NCBI GenBank assembly: GCA_014155875.1
Contig: JACEFZ010011063.1
Span: 635,001 to 699,000, forward strand
Length of the DNA: 64,000 nucleotides
Reading direction: 5' to 3'
Source of the DNA: Cepaea nemoralis
Lineage: Eukaryota > Mollusca > Gastropoda > Stylommatophora > Helicidae
This document shows positions 12,121 to 22,655 of the stretch, in pieces (position 1 is the first letter of the stretch; each line of letters opens with the position of its first letter). The position numbers were made by a program, and so were the translations under genes. Below the pieces are notes generated by a model, which was not told the DNA's origin, did no database searches, and saw only the letters and a program-made list of their open reading frames with translations.

Positions 12121-12125
12121 AAAAA
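12091..12125. repeat. C-run joined to A-run
   Basis: About 20 consecutive C followed by about 15 consecutive A. This is a homopolymer junction in the unidentified segment and possibly a retroposon tail or an assembly artefact. Confidence 0.9.
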
Positions 12126-13414
12126 GGTGGAGTCAGAGTTTGGTAGTGGAGCCTGGAGGTTTGCTACATTGGATGACGTGACTTAAGTCGTCACGGGACA
12201 AGGTACACGGGACCCACAGTAGCTGTGGGAAAGTGTAATGGTGGATGGCCACCACAGCTGTGCTCGACCGGCACAGGTATGACTGACCTGGAAGATAGTC
12301 AGTAAATACAAGGGCAACTCAGGATCTGGGGCAGGGATCCCAGACCTGACACTATGGCTGTGATAAGATTTTGTTATTTAAGTGTAACAAGTCATGAGTT
12401 CTCCTTGGTTAATGCTATAGTAATGAATTATCAGGAGTATAATTCATTATGGGCATATAGTTATTAATGTGTGTAATTGATCAGTCCATGGGTTAAGGGA
12501 TTGATGAATTGATGAGTCTGTCAGGAAGGAGATGTCCGGCTGGACACCTTCTCGATACAGTAATCCCTACACTGAAAGGAAAGTAAGTGTATATGTTGAT
12601 TGATGATGGAAGATTAAACCGGATTGGACTGGCACCAGGCGAAGGATGCTTGACAGAGTCATACAGTCGACTCTGGTGCTAGGGGTTATTAGTAGCCCAG
12701 AAGTGGTACTTGACTGAACAGGTGTGCTATTGCTTTTTCTAATATCATTATGCCTATACATTATGATTCCTAGTAGATCTATGATGTGATGATATCATAC
12801 TCATGTTGGTAGACATGAGGAATGTCTGAGAGGCAGGTGACCTAGTGGAGATGCTGGTAGTCTTTGTTGTAGTTGAGTACTCACACCAACCTCTCCGTGT
12901 TTCAGGATCTGTTATTACTATACAGAAGAAGATTCAAGAGCTTCACCATGAGCTCTATGGGCCCACTCATTCCAGTGCCTATCCAGAAGTTGATTGAGGC
13001 CATACTGGGAGTGGTCGTCTGATTCTGCGAGATCAATGTTGGAAGGAGCTGAGTGCTGAATAAGTCGGTAGGTCTAGGTTAGGACCTCCGTCAAGAGTCC
13101 GACGAGTGTCATCCGATCCTGAGAGGATCCAACACTGAAACGTCTGGTGATTCTAGCCAGTGAAGCACTGGTGACATTCAACCTCAGGGTAAACCTTGGT
13201 GATTGCAAGGTCAGGAACTTTCAAGTTGAGCAAAGTGATCATTGTTACCGGTCACCATGACCTGTGTTATATGCTTCTGGCCCGGCTGGGTTATGGGTCA
13301 CCATGTATCAGTTGATGCTTGAATAGTGTTTCTACATTGGTTACCTTTATGAAGCCAACATGTGGTCCAGTGAACTAGGAAATTGATTACAACATTGGTG
13401 GGAACACCAGAGTG

Positions 13415-13520
13415 ACATGTTTGTTAAGGTAGGGAGCTACCTCATGCCAATGTGATGAACTGTTGACAATGTTTGTTAAGGTAAGGAGCTACCTCATGCC
13501 ATCGTGATGAACTGTTGACA
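13415..13520. repeat. 52-bp direct duplication
   Basis: The block beginning ATGTTTGTTAAGGTAGGGAG at 13417 recurs at 13469 with few changes, and both blocks end near GATGAACTGTTGACA. Confidence 0.9.
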
Positions 13521-14330
13521 GTGTATGCTAGGTTGTGATTACTACCCATTGATCAGGGTAGTTACATGATAATGTGTGAAGATCTATTTGTCCAAGGACA
13601 TGGAAATAAGGTGAGGTGTTTAATCACCTGATAGACTTTACCAGTGACATTGTGGGTTCATGTGGAGCAACCGCTCATTTTGTAGGTGACATATCAGTGT
13701 GTGGGTCACTTATGAGATAGAGGTGTGACCAGGCTCTTGTGTATTTTGAGACGGTGCTACATGTACTTTTTCGGCATGTGGGAGACCGCTAATGTTCTAG
13801 GGTTGGCCCAGACTTCATCAGGAGTGTGACGAGTGATATAGGACGACTGCAAGGAAGGATCCTTGTTCATCGGGGCAGTGTCAGTCAGGCAGTGGTACTG
13901 TGCTTGATCAGCTCGTGATTGGTTCTCTGTGTGAAGAGGGAACTTGGGAGAGGCAGCAGACCTTGGAGTTCCAGTCCACTGGAGGAGCCTGGGTGAGTCG
14001 CTACCACGACTGGACAACCGCACGAGCTATCGTCCGCCTCCATGATGAATCCTCATCTGCATATGTGCTCATGTACATAGTTCTTCTAGTCTGGCTTTCA
14101 GCCATCCTTCTCTGTGTTGTGGTTGACGTAGTTCAGAATTAAATTTTTGTTCTCTTAGCTATGACTTTGTGCAGTGATATGACTGGTGTCTGGTCCGAGC
14201 CCCCTTGGGGTTTGGAACCCTAGGTGAGGGAGGGGAGGTTAAGCTGTCCCGGCTTGTGTGGGGCCTGGTAGATGTAGAGTGCTATTGAGGTGGTTGGAGC
14301 AAAGGCAGGGGATAGTATCTATCGTGGCAA

Positions 14331-15340
14331 ACCAGTCCAAGCCCCGGCGGTCTTGTCACAATGACCATCATGAACTCTCCTTTCGAGAGGGTAGCCATCG
14401 ACATCCTTGTTCCACTTTCTAATACTAGGAAGAGGAACATGTACAAACTCACAATGGTGGATTGCTGTACAATGTGGGGTGAAGCCATACCATTTACCAC
14501 AATTGACTCGAAACGAGTGGCTGAAGCACTGACGGAGGCCTAACCCAGATTAGGCTTCCCTAATCAGATTCTGACCGACAATGGGTGCCAGTTTTGTGGG
14601 AAACTCATGGAGGAGGTATTTAGGGTGTTCCACTCTAACCATATTCACACCGGCCCTTACCACCCTCAAGCCAATGGACAAGTCGAGCGTTTCAACTGCA
14701 CGTTGTTGACAATGCTCCGGAAACTGGCACATGAAAAACGTGATAGGTGGGATGAATATATCCCAGCAGCACTTTTCGCCTATCGGGAAGTGCCTCATGG
14801 CTCAACAGGACTACCACCCGCTACTCTGCTGTTTGGTCGTCCAATCAAAGGACCACTGGAAGCCATGTTGAGGAGTTGGACTGAGGAGGGGACGTCAGAC
14901 GAAGTGATCTCCTCTTATAAATACGCGGAGGAACTGAAAGAAAAACTTCACACGGACTTGGACTCTGGCGACTCAGAACTTGCGAAAGGCCAGAAAAAGA
15001 CATGCAGCTTACTACAACCGTAGGTCGAAAGACAGATCTCTAGAGGTCGGAAACAAAGTCTTGTTGCTACTCCCAACGGGAACCAACAAACTGGAGATAG
15101 GTTGGCAAGGATCATTTCCCGTGGAAAGGGTGTATCCAGAACCAACTATCATATCCGAATCCGGGGAAAGTCGAAGATTTTCCATATTAATCTCCTGCGG
15201 AAGTACGAGGAGAGACCCTGAGACAAAGCAGCCCACCTCATGGCAATGGCGGTCGCAGTGGAGACTGAAACGGGAACTAACGAGGGCAGGGAATATCCAC
15301 TGGTACACCAGGAAACCTATAGAGATGTGCAGGTGAACCT
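14331..15340 (+). pseudogene. Gmr1-like gypsy integrase, catalytic core and C-terminal GPY/F region
   Basis: The DDE core is readable: FERVAIDILVPL (first Asp) near 14395, ILTDNGCQF (second Asp) near 14570 and HPQANGQVERFN (Glu) near 14670. An in-frame TAA at 14541-14543 and a frameshift near 15010 break it. The C-terminal domain follows: YYNRRSKDRSLEVGNKVLLL, then LEIGWQGSFPVERV, which resembles a GPY/F module. The text leads without any LTR into a linker and then RT, which fixes the order IN before RT. Confidence 0.88.
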
Positions 15341-16750
15341 TGATCTGATTCCTAAGGATAGGTAAAAGATTACCCAGGTTCTCGAGCCTCATAAGCAGAT
15401 ACTGACTGATAAACAAGGACGAACGAGGTTGGTTGAGTTCGAGATGACCTTGACCACACAAGAGCCTGTTCGCCAAAAGGTTTACCCATTGCCATTCTCT
15501 AAAGAAAAGGCCCTGGAGGAGGAAATACAGAAACTGTTGAAGGATGACGTGATTGCGCCAGCCACATCCCTCTATAATGCGAGGGTGGTTTTGTTACGCA
15601 AACCAAGTGGAGAACACCGGCTGTGTATAGACTATCGACTCTTGAACAGTCACACTCAATTTCAGGTGGAACCTTTGCCGAATCCAACTCAATTATTCAC
15701 TAGGCTCCATAAGGCTAGGTACTTCTCAAAAGTGGATCTGAGTCGGGGGTATTATCAGATCCCGGTCAAACCAGAGGTCTGACCCCTGCTGGCTTTCAAG
15801 AACCCCCAGTGGACACTACGAATTCAAGGTCATGCCCTTTGGACTCAGCAATGCACCTAATATGTTTACTCACATGATGAGGACCTTGCTAGATCCCTTA
15901 CAGGATCCGTCCATTATCTCGTTTATGGATGATATACTGATTGCCAGTGACAGCTTGGATGACCATTTGCAATCCTTGGAGAGAGTTTTCAATAGGCTCA
16001 GGGAAGCAGGGCTTACCGCTCACCCAACCAAGTGCATGATTGGTTACCAGACTCTGGAATTACTGGGTCACACCATCACTCCAGGATAAATTTTCCCGGA
16101 GGAGAAGAACCTAGGAAAGATCAGACGTGCTCAAAGGCCAAAAGCGAAGAAGGATGTGCGATTCCGTCTCTCGTTGTGTGGGTTTTACCAAAAATTCATC
16201 CCGCATTTCACTGAACTGGGAGCTCCCTTAACGGAAACCTTGAAAAAGGGATCCCCGGATTCAATAGTATGGATACCCGAGTGCGAGAGTGCATACAGTC
16301 AGTTGAAGGAGGCATTGGTCAGCAAACCTGTTTTACAGCTCCCCGACGTTACCAAGCCATTTGTGTTGAGAACGGATGCGAGTGGGATTGTAATTGGGGC
16401 AGCCTTGTTACAGGAAGGGAAAGACGATGCTTCGGTTTTGAAACAAGTGGTTTACGCAAGCAAGAAACTTCTCCCGGCTGAAAGGAATTATTCGACCGTC
16501 GAGAGGGAGTGTTTGTCTCTCGTATGGGCCATGCAATAATTCCAGCCCTATTTGTATGGAGTTCAGTTTCTGGTCCAGTCGGATCATCAACCCCTGATGT
16601 TCCTGGCCACTTCTCAGAAGCTCAACGCCCGATTGATGCGGTGGTCGTTGCTGCTTCAGCCCTACCACATCACGGTGGAGTATGTACCTGGAAGGAAAAT
16701 GTTGGAGCTGATATCCTTTCTAGACACCCAGCTCCTGAAGAAGAGGAATA
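15341..16750 (+). pseudogene. Gmr1-like gypsy reverse transcriptase and RNase H
   Basis: RT begins about 100 bp after the integrase C-terminus, with EPVRQKVYPLPF near 15462. It has RKPSGEHRLCIDYRLLN, FSKVDLSRGYYQIPV (first catalytic Asp), MPFGLSNAPNMF and the catalytic ISFMDDILIA box near 15920. RNase H follows: VLRTDASGIVIGAALL, STVERECLSLVWAMQ, then QSDHQPLMFL and YVPGRKM. Lesions include a TGA at 15780-15782, a TAA at 16087-16089 and a TAA at 16537-16539. The element ends shortly after at a polypurine tract and LTR, with no second integrase downstream. Confidence 0.9.
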
Positions 16751-16803
16751 GATCATCTGGATCGAACCTCCAATAAGCGAGAGTTGATGCGAACTACTCT
16801 CTT

Positions 16804-16816
16804 AAGAGGGGACCTA
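16804..16816 (+). other. polypurine tract upstream of the 3' LTR
   Basis: AAGAGGGGA immediately precedes the LTR start at 16817. This is the usual position of the plus-strand primer of an LTR element. Confidence 0.6.
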
Positions 16817-18985
16817 TGTCGCGGAAATTCTTGGAGTTGTCGATCGATGAAAGACGGTCGCGCCATTCATCTACAGGCGGCCGCCATCCTTTGATGTTGG
16901 AGACAGACTGTTATGATGAAAGTCGGCAAGATCTTTTGTTGTGGGGAAAAGATTCTCCAGATCACAGTACCGGGAACAAGTCCCCAGATGAAAGCGGAAC
17001 AGCCGGCGGGTTGTTTACATCGAGTCGGAAAAGGAGAAAAAAAATAACTTCTCGACGCCTAGTGTCTAGTCAGATTTGTGACGTCATTCAGACACAGTAT
17101 TAAAACAGTCTGGACAAACAACTTTGGCGGGAGTCGATCAATTGTTGTGAACTAACAAGGACGTCTGTGATGTTCCTGGTTTGATTATGGAGAGAGAATA
17201 CAGTGTCTTATGTTGATTTACATCGGCGGACATTTATCCATTGTGTGATTTAGTAGTCTCGATTTCAAACAAGAATAAATATATGGTATTTAATTAAATA
17301 GACCCAAATTAGATGATTCTTTGGAGACTAGAGTGGTAATTTGCGTTATGAGACCGTATTATAGGAGCGTCGGCAGCAGTAGGCTATCGCGTTGCTTAAA
17401 CTAGCTAGTGTGAGATATCAGTTAACTCAGTGAGTTAAGAACAATGTAGTGGGATGATATTTAGGGAGATTGAAAGTGGTTGGGGGGGGGGGGATAAACG
17501 AAATGTCAAATGGTAGGATCTTCCAGTAGGGTATCTACTGGGTTTCTGCACTTTTCCTTTAGTCTTTCCTTATCTTACCATGACTCAGACCGATGTGATG
17601 AGCTCCTCTGCCTTATGACAGAGTTTAATTCTCTGTTATATATCTGAGTGCGGCCGTCGGCCTACACTCACCTAATAAAGGTCGGAATCGGGTTGCTCTC
17701 ACCAAGTGTGTTCTCTCTTCAACATGTTCCACTATGTTTTCCGAAAAGCTAGCAGAAAAGTCATAGAAGAAGATTATTGCTCGATCATTGAAGGCAGTTT
17801 TTACTCAGCGGCTTTTGCACTGGGCCCATAACCCAGAGGATCTGCAAGAACCTGGCCTCTGCTGAGCAGGAACCGATGACCATATAAGAGTGATTCCTCA
17901 GTGGTAGTTCTCATTATGCAACATACGCAACAAAGAGTCATGGCTGAATGCGGCGGTCTTTGCTCAAGATGTTTACGAAGGACTTCAGGTCAGAGAAGAG
18001 ATACGTGCGGCCGCCATAGACTTAGAGGACGCATATAACAGAGTATCTTTCGAGCACTTGATGCAAACCCTCCTCAGACTGAAAGTGCACCCTCACCTTG
18101 TACGATGGATAGCTGCAGATGCGGGAGTTGGTCTTCTGAGCCGATAACGATATGTCCAGGATTGCCGCAGGGTTCACCACTGTCACCAGTACTATTCAAC
18201 GTGTATACGGTGCCGATCACTGAACAACAGTTGGACGGGAGGGGTAGGACTCTGTCATTCGTTGACGACATCCTCGTGTATCGACAGGGTCGAGATAGAC
18301 AGGCGTTTGCCAATGATATGCAGGGCGAACTAGATCGAATTTCCTCATGGTGGGCTGATACCGAAGCTCATTTTCGAGCCGATGATTCAGAAGGTCGAAG
18401 CTGGATCTGTACGTAGACAGTGGACTGAATCGTTGCGAAAGTCTGTTGTCCGTATATTCACCTTCATCTTCGTCCCGGGACATGCGGGAGTCGAGGGAAA
18501 TGAACGAGCTGACAAACTGGCTGGCTCTGCACCCCCTGTAGATGGCCAGCCCATGGATCGTGCCGATGTTATTAACGTCCTTAAAGATATGGCGAGAACA
18601 GAGGACTTTGACGTCAGTGATTCCACATCGCTGTCCAGGATGAAAGACCTGGGAGTAAAAATCGGCACAGCCAGACGCGAGAGGTACATCGGGAAAACAA
18701 AGCGCCTCGTCAACCAACACAGAACTGGCACTATTAGCCACCGGACGCTGATGCATATGCTGGGAGGAGGATCTGAGCACCTATGGACATGTCCGGAGTG
18801 CAATGTCCGGAGTGCAATGAAAATACCCCAACAGATGAGAAATTAACATTGTGTTTTCCAAATGGTGAATTCCTGTGTGAAATTAATAATTAACATTTTG
18901 TTTCAACGTGACAGTAAACATTTATTTTACTGTACAAGGATTATCAGATCACAGAACTTTTAGTGACATATTAGTTACACTGTGT
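16817..18985 (+). mobile_element. Gmr1-like gypsy element, 3' LTR (about 640 bp, split by a LINE)
   Basis: The LTR starts TGTCGCGGAAATTC and runs 16817-17337, then resumes 18867-18985 after a LINE. Compared with the 5' LTR it lacks about 18 bp near 16965 and shows scattered substitutions. TGGT occurs on both sides of the insert (17334-17337 and 18863-18866), a possible short target duplication. Beyond 18985 the two LTRs diverge. Confidence 0.82.
17338..18862 (+). mobile_element. I/Nimb-like LINE, internally deleted, inserted in the 3' LTR
   Basis: Coding text is readable from about 17937 (AAVFAQDVYEG, AAAIDLEDAYNRV), through LPQGSPLSPVLFN and the catalytic FVDDILVYRQG near 18260. After a jump near 18370 that removes the RNase H N-terminal half, it reads FIFVPGHAGVEGNERADKLAG near 18470 and ends GGGSEHLWTCPECN. 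The catalytic box is FVDD rather than FADD. It is a diverged relative of the LINE at 5349. The first 600 bp (17338-17936) has no readable protein and includes a run of 11 G near 17483. The last 25 bp resemble the adjoining LTR text, so the 3' edge may be rearranged. Confidence 0.75.
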
Positions 18986-19340
18986 TTGTCAGATTCATGG
19001 TCAGTATTGGACTATATCCACCATTGGTGACCAGTCATCCGGACTATCCAAGAGCCATTGGAGGAAGTCGACACCTGGCCGGAGAGACGCATCATTTGGT
19101 GAGGTCCTTCTGTACTTGATCTATGGTCCTGTTGTGTGGCCGGTACTGTGATGAAGCAGATTTTGCTCCTGAGCTGTTCGATCTGATTCTGCATACACAC
19201 TAGATTATACGCCAGACATTCTACACATACATTTTGCACATACCTGACACTTTTCTTTATTAAATTAATTTGTCATTTTGTTAGAAGTTAGAGATGCGTG
19301 GTATGTTTTGCAAAAGAATGAGAGGGGGCATGGTCCAGTG

Positions 19341-19415
<75 letters not shown>

Positions 19416-19534
19416 AAAGACTGACGGGGTGTTGTGGACAGAAATCCAGAAGATCCTCAAGATAATGATATGGGGTTAAAAGAATGTGGGTGTTGATTCC
19501 CCTCACCCCAGGGACGACACTTGTTACGAGAGAA
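18986..19534. other. unresolved junction with GA microsatellite and possible SINE
   Basis: This lies between the 3' LTR and the resumed RTE copy A. It holds ATTGGTGACCAGTC near 19022, which looks like a gypsy leader/primer-site region. GGCATGGTCCAGTGGTAAG near 19329 matches a tRNA box A. A GA repeat occupies 19344-19412, and GTGTTGATTCCCC near 19488 is box B-like. The last three suggest a tRNA-derived SINE expanded by GA repeats. The exact right end of the gypsy element is not resolved. Confidence 0.4.
19344..19412. repeat. GA microsatellite
   Basis: About 34 uninterrupted AG units between box A-like and box B-like sequences. Confidence 0.97.
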
Positions 19535-19671
19535 AAGAGAAAAGATGCTGGATGGAATTAGACGGTAGCATGGAGAAATATCATCAGCAGAGTTGATCCA
19601 AAACATCAAAGACCGAGATCTGTGGAGAGCCATGAACGCCTACGCCAGCTGGCAGGGCACTTGATGATGAT
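19535..19671 (+). pseudogene. RTE-like LINE copy A, displaced 3' end
   Basis: The text reads IKDRDLWRAMNAYAS and ends QGT followed by TGATGATGATC. It resumes where copy A stopped at 5089 when both are compared with the antiparallel copy at 3809-4698. The intervening 14.4 kb is therefore inserted material. The stop codon is the first unit of the 3' tail, as in the other RTE-like copies here. Confidence 0.8.
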
Positions 19672-19814
19672 CTAATTATATCTATGTATGTCTCCCTTTC
19701 TGTATGTCTGCCTGCCTGTCTGTCTGTTTGTCTGCATCCAAGATCTATACATGCCGTCATTCTGTATATTCGGTGCATATATCTGCCCACCTCAGTGTAC
19801 TAGACTATTGTTCT

Positions 19815-20250
19815 TCCACTGGTATGTGACAAGCTAAAGATTACTTTAGTCCAGTGCTCAACAATACGACCCTTAAATACTCGTGTCTGAGAACAGGTGA
19901 CATATTAGTATACTGTACAACACTTAGTTCCCTACTTGCTGGTATATGAGAACAGGCGAAAGATTAGTATATTGTACAACATTTAGTTACCCACATGCTG
20001 GTATATGAGAACAGGCGATAGATTAGTATATTGGACAACACTTAGTTTCCCACTTGTTGGTATATGAGAACTGGTGAAAGATTAGTATATTGTACAACAC
20101 TTAGTTCCCCACTTGCTGGTATATGAGAACAGGTGAAAGATTAGTATACTGTACAACACTTAGTTACCCACTTGCTGGTATATGAGAATAGGTGAAAGAT
20201 TAGTATACTGTACAACACTTAGTTCCCCACTTGCTGGTATATGAAAACAG
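19815..20250. repeat. 59-bp minisatellite made of the serpin exon acceptor junction
   Basis: Six clear units spaced 59 bp (for example GGTATATGAG at 19941 and 20000), plus a degenerate one at the left. Each unit contains intron-end text GAGAACAG followed by GTGAAAGAT, which equals the 3' splice site and the first nine bases of the exon at 20251. The array ends exactly at that acceptor. Confidence 0.92.
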
Positions 20251-20419
20251 GTGAAAGATGACAACCTCATCTGCCCTCAGCCTCCATTCGGCCCTGACTC
20301 AGACCAGTTTGTACGCGTATGGCCGCACGGCCGAGGAGATGCAAATGGCTCTGGGGCTAAAGTATGTTTTGCGGTACCAAACCTATTTGCCATATCTATA
20401 CAGCGAACTCAACATTGTG
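20251..20419 (+). pseudogene. serpin exon (N-terminal region), one frameshift
   Basis: The text reads KDDNLIC in one frame and then, after an apparent 2-base deletion near 20270, ALSLHSALTQTSLYAYG and RTAEEMQMALGL. This matches the conserved N-terminal helix region of serpins, serine protease inhibitors that are usually extracellular. The exon is preceded by AACAG (acceptor) and followed by GTAAGT (consensus donor). At 169 bp it is two short of 57 codons, so an intact exon would be phase 0 at both ends. It is the only host-gene piece here that I recognise with confidence. Whether the gene is dead or the deletion is a sequencing error cannot be told from one copy. A possible later serpin exon fragment lies at 49265. 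Confidence 0.72.
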
Positions 20420-20560
20420 GTAAGTCACATGTCTCAACATCATGGTAAGTCAAATGTCTCAACATCATGGTAAGTTAAATGTCTCAACATCATGATGAGT
20501 TCAATGTCTCAACGATATGGTATTTCAGTGTCTCAACGACGTGGTAGCCTATGTTCTGTG
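20408..20560. repeat. 25-bp minisatellite made of the serpin exon donor junction
   Basis: Units start at 20408, 20433, 20458 and 20483, then degenerate. The first unit is the real exon end and donor: CTCAACATTGTG then GTAAGTCACATGT. The following units read CTCAACATCATG then GTAAGT. Each unit therefore copies the last 12 exon bases plus the 5' splice site. Related units reappear at 30421-30605, beyond the inserted elements. Confidence 0.92.
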
Positions 20561-20565
20561 TATCA

Positions 20566-21277
20566 CTATCTCATTCATGCATCATGCATCATGTGCCATG
20601 TCGATAAGCGTGGGCGGTCATGTTTTGCCATCTCAATCGATCACCAGAGTCGTGGATCAGCTCCGTGTTTCTGTCTCGACCATGCCACGTGGCCAAGCCA
20701 TCCAGGTATTTAATTCCTTGTCTTCCCCTTGGTCTCTTCCTTTCGATCTTGCCAGTTGTCACCAAGTTCTCCAATTAATTTATTTGCATAACATGCCATA
20801 AAAATTGTGACTGTCTGCGTTTAATGTTTCTAATCAGTTTACGATCTTCATTTGTTTCTTGTATGACGAGTTCAATGGTTTTTCTGTCTGTCCATGGTAT
20901 TCTTTTCATTTTCCTCAGAAACCACATTTCGACAGCCATGAGATGTTTTTCAGCTTGTCTGCTCATTGTCCACGCTTCACATCCATATAAAACTACAGGT
21001 TATATGTAGGACTTCAACACTCTTTTCTCGTTTCAATTGATATCTTTTTATTGGTCAGTATGTTTTTCATTTTTCTAAAGGCTACTTTCGCCATGGCAAT
21101 TCTTGTTCTAATCTCTTCAAGGCATCTCCCATCAGATGTTATGACTGTTCCAAGATAACTGTGCCGATTCACATGTTTAAGAATATGCCTATTTACTTGT
21201 ATATTACATTGTGGTATATCTTCTTTCCTAGTGACGACCGTAATCTGTGTCTTCTTACAATTCAATTCTAACCCTAG
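20566..21277 (-). pseudogene. RTE-like LINE copy B, 3' half
   Basis: Minus-strand RT C-terminal text: LNCKKTQITVVTRKE near 21255, YLGTVITSDGRCLEEI, MSRQAEKHLMAVEMWFLRKM, RIPWTDRKTIELVIQETNEDR, and the end MTAHAYRHGT with stop at 20589. The tail is TGATGCA repeats. Its upstream part continues at 29969 because a gypsy element is inserted at CTAG (21274-21277). Frameshifts near 20770 and 21014 break it. Confidence 0.85.
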
Positions 21278-21554
21278 TATAACAGAGCTCCATCTCTGTT
21301 ATAGATAGTTAGGGGGAAATAGAGAAGATTTAGGAAATGTCGCACCCGTGAGCACTATTGAAAGCACTATTGTTAGGGAAGCTCACGGGTGACGTCAAGA
21401 TATAAACAGTTCCAACTTAACCTGTGGTCGGTCATTGTGTGTTTTCATGAGGTTATATCAACTTTGTATTACTGGATAATAAAAGCCGTTTACACTCAAC
21501 AAAGGCTTCAATGTAATCTCTTGAGATTACTGTTCAACTGCTCACTCCGTTACA
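21278..21554 (+). mobile_element. gypsy-2, 5' LTR (277 bp)
   Basis: It runs from TATAACAGAGC to CCGTTACA and matches 29692-29968 with about six mismatches by eye. The ends TATAAC and GTTACA are near-inverted. GATATAAACAG near 21401 is TATA-like, and GATAATAAAAG near 21477 supplies a polyadenylation-like signal. CTAG flanks the whole element (21274-21277 and 29969-29972). The target is RTE copy B. Confidence 0.92.
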
Positions 21555-22655
21555 TGAGTGAAAATGGAGCCCGTATACCAGGATCCGAGTTGTCGCGGAC
21601 ACAAGTAAAAGTCATCATTACAAAGCAGAACGATGTCTGGAAGCTAGAACCTTTCAAAAAGAAAATCACGGAAACTTGAAGTTGTGTTACTAAGAACTTA
21701 ATAGAATCGGCAAGTCTTTACGATGGAGCTGGCTGATATTCGTTAAAACTTGAAACCGCCACACAAAATACAATCTTCTGAAGGGTGAAACAGAACTGAA
21801 CTGCCATCGTCATGCTGCAGCTTTGAGTACCTACCTGGCTTGTTTTGTTTTTTTTGAAACGTCAATATGCCTGAAGAACTCGTTAGAGCCGTTGTCTTCC
21901 TCATATCGTTAAACTTGAACTTAACCTTGGTCGCCTGGGGCGAACTCAGAAGCCGTTAGTCATTGAACCTGACCTTGGGTGCCTGAAGTTCATCCTTAAA
22001 CACGAGAGCTTATATTGAATCAAGCCAATTGATCCTGTGTTTGGATCGTTAGCCCAAATTACGAGGAAACTACCAGTCGTGCTTGTGCTTGCTCATCAAT
22101 GCAGTTATACTTAACTCTAGCCTATTAAAATGTTGCCGACATATCCTAATTAAATCGCTTCATCGAGCTAGAGCTGTTTTCAAGTCGTCGTCTAGAAAGG
22201 CCCTGTTTAGGGTGAAAAGAAGGCTCAAGGCTGGTGTGCCCGACCAAGGGTGAAAGTAGAAGCATTCATCCCGCTGGAGAAGCCTGAGATGTTCGAGGAA
22301 TGATGTAAATACCTGAAATTGCCTCGTCGTTTGGATAGCTTCAGATAACACAGACTTCAGACGTTTGTTTTATACGTGACCATTGGCAAATAGAATTCTC
22401 GGCTGACGTACGTGGATTCACCTTCCTCTTGGATCAAGGGAAGATATAGCTAACGGTAATTAATTAAAGTTTAACCGTTATGAGACTTTTAACTGTTAGA
22501 TACAATTTATTGATCAAACATTCAATAATTAGAAGGAAAAAAAAAACAGTTGCTCACGTATTTAAATACGATCAAAATATCTAGTGATATTTATTAACTA
22601 AATTGTTATAACTGTGAGTTTGCTTATATGAATTGATATTTCAGCACATTTCAAT
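21555..22655 (+). other. gypsy-2 leader
   Basis: Untranslated region between the 5' LTR and gag. TGGAGCCCGTATACCAGG at 21565, 10 bp after the LTR, is the best primer-binding-site candidate because it begins with TGG. I see no other feature in this 1.1 kb. Confidence 0.6.

Larger units (their letters stand above)
10791..14330. other. 3.5-kb unidentified segment splitting the integrase
   Basis: I find no protein motif and no gene in this stretch. It holds a C-run followed by an A-run (12091-12125), a 52-bp direct duplication (13415-13520), and near 14225 a purine-rich stretch GTGAGGGAGGGGAGG that looks like a polypurine tract. The flanks are the two halves of one integrase, so it is either an insertion or the join of two recombined gypsy copies. 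I could not define its ends or a target duplication. A frame at 13900-14142 ends in a hydrophobic stretch but has no homology I recognise. Confidence 0.55.

Noticed and set aside
13900..14142. 80-codon frame with a hydrophobic C-terminal stretch, possible membrane or envelope fragment
   Set aside because: Only a short hydrophobic run, no homology I recognise and no neighbouring coding text.
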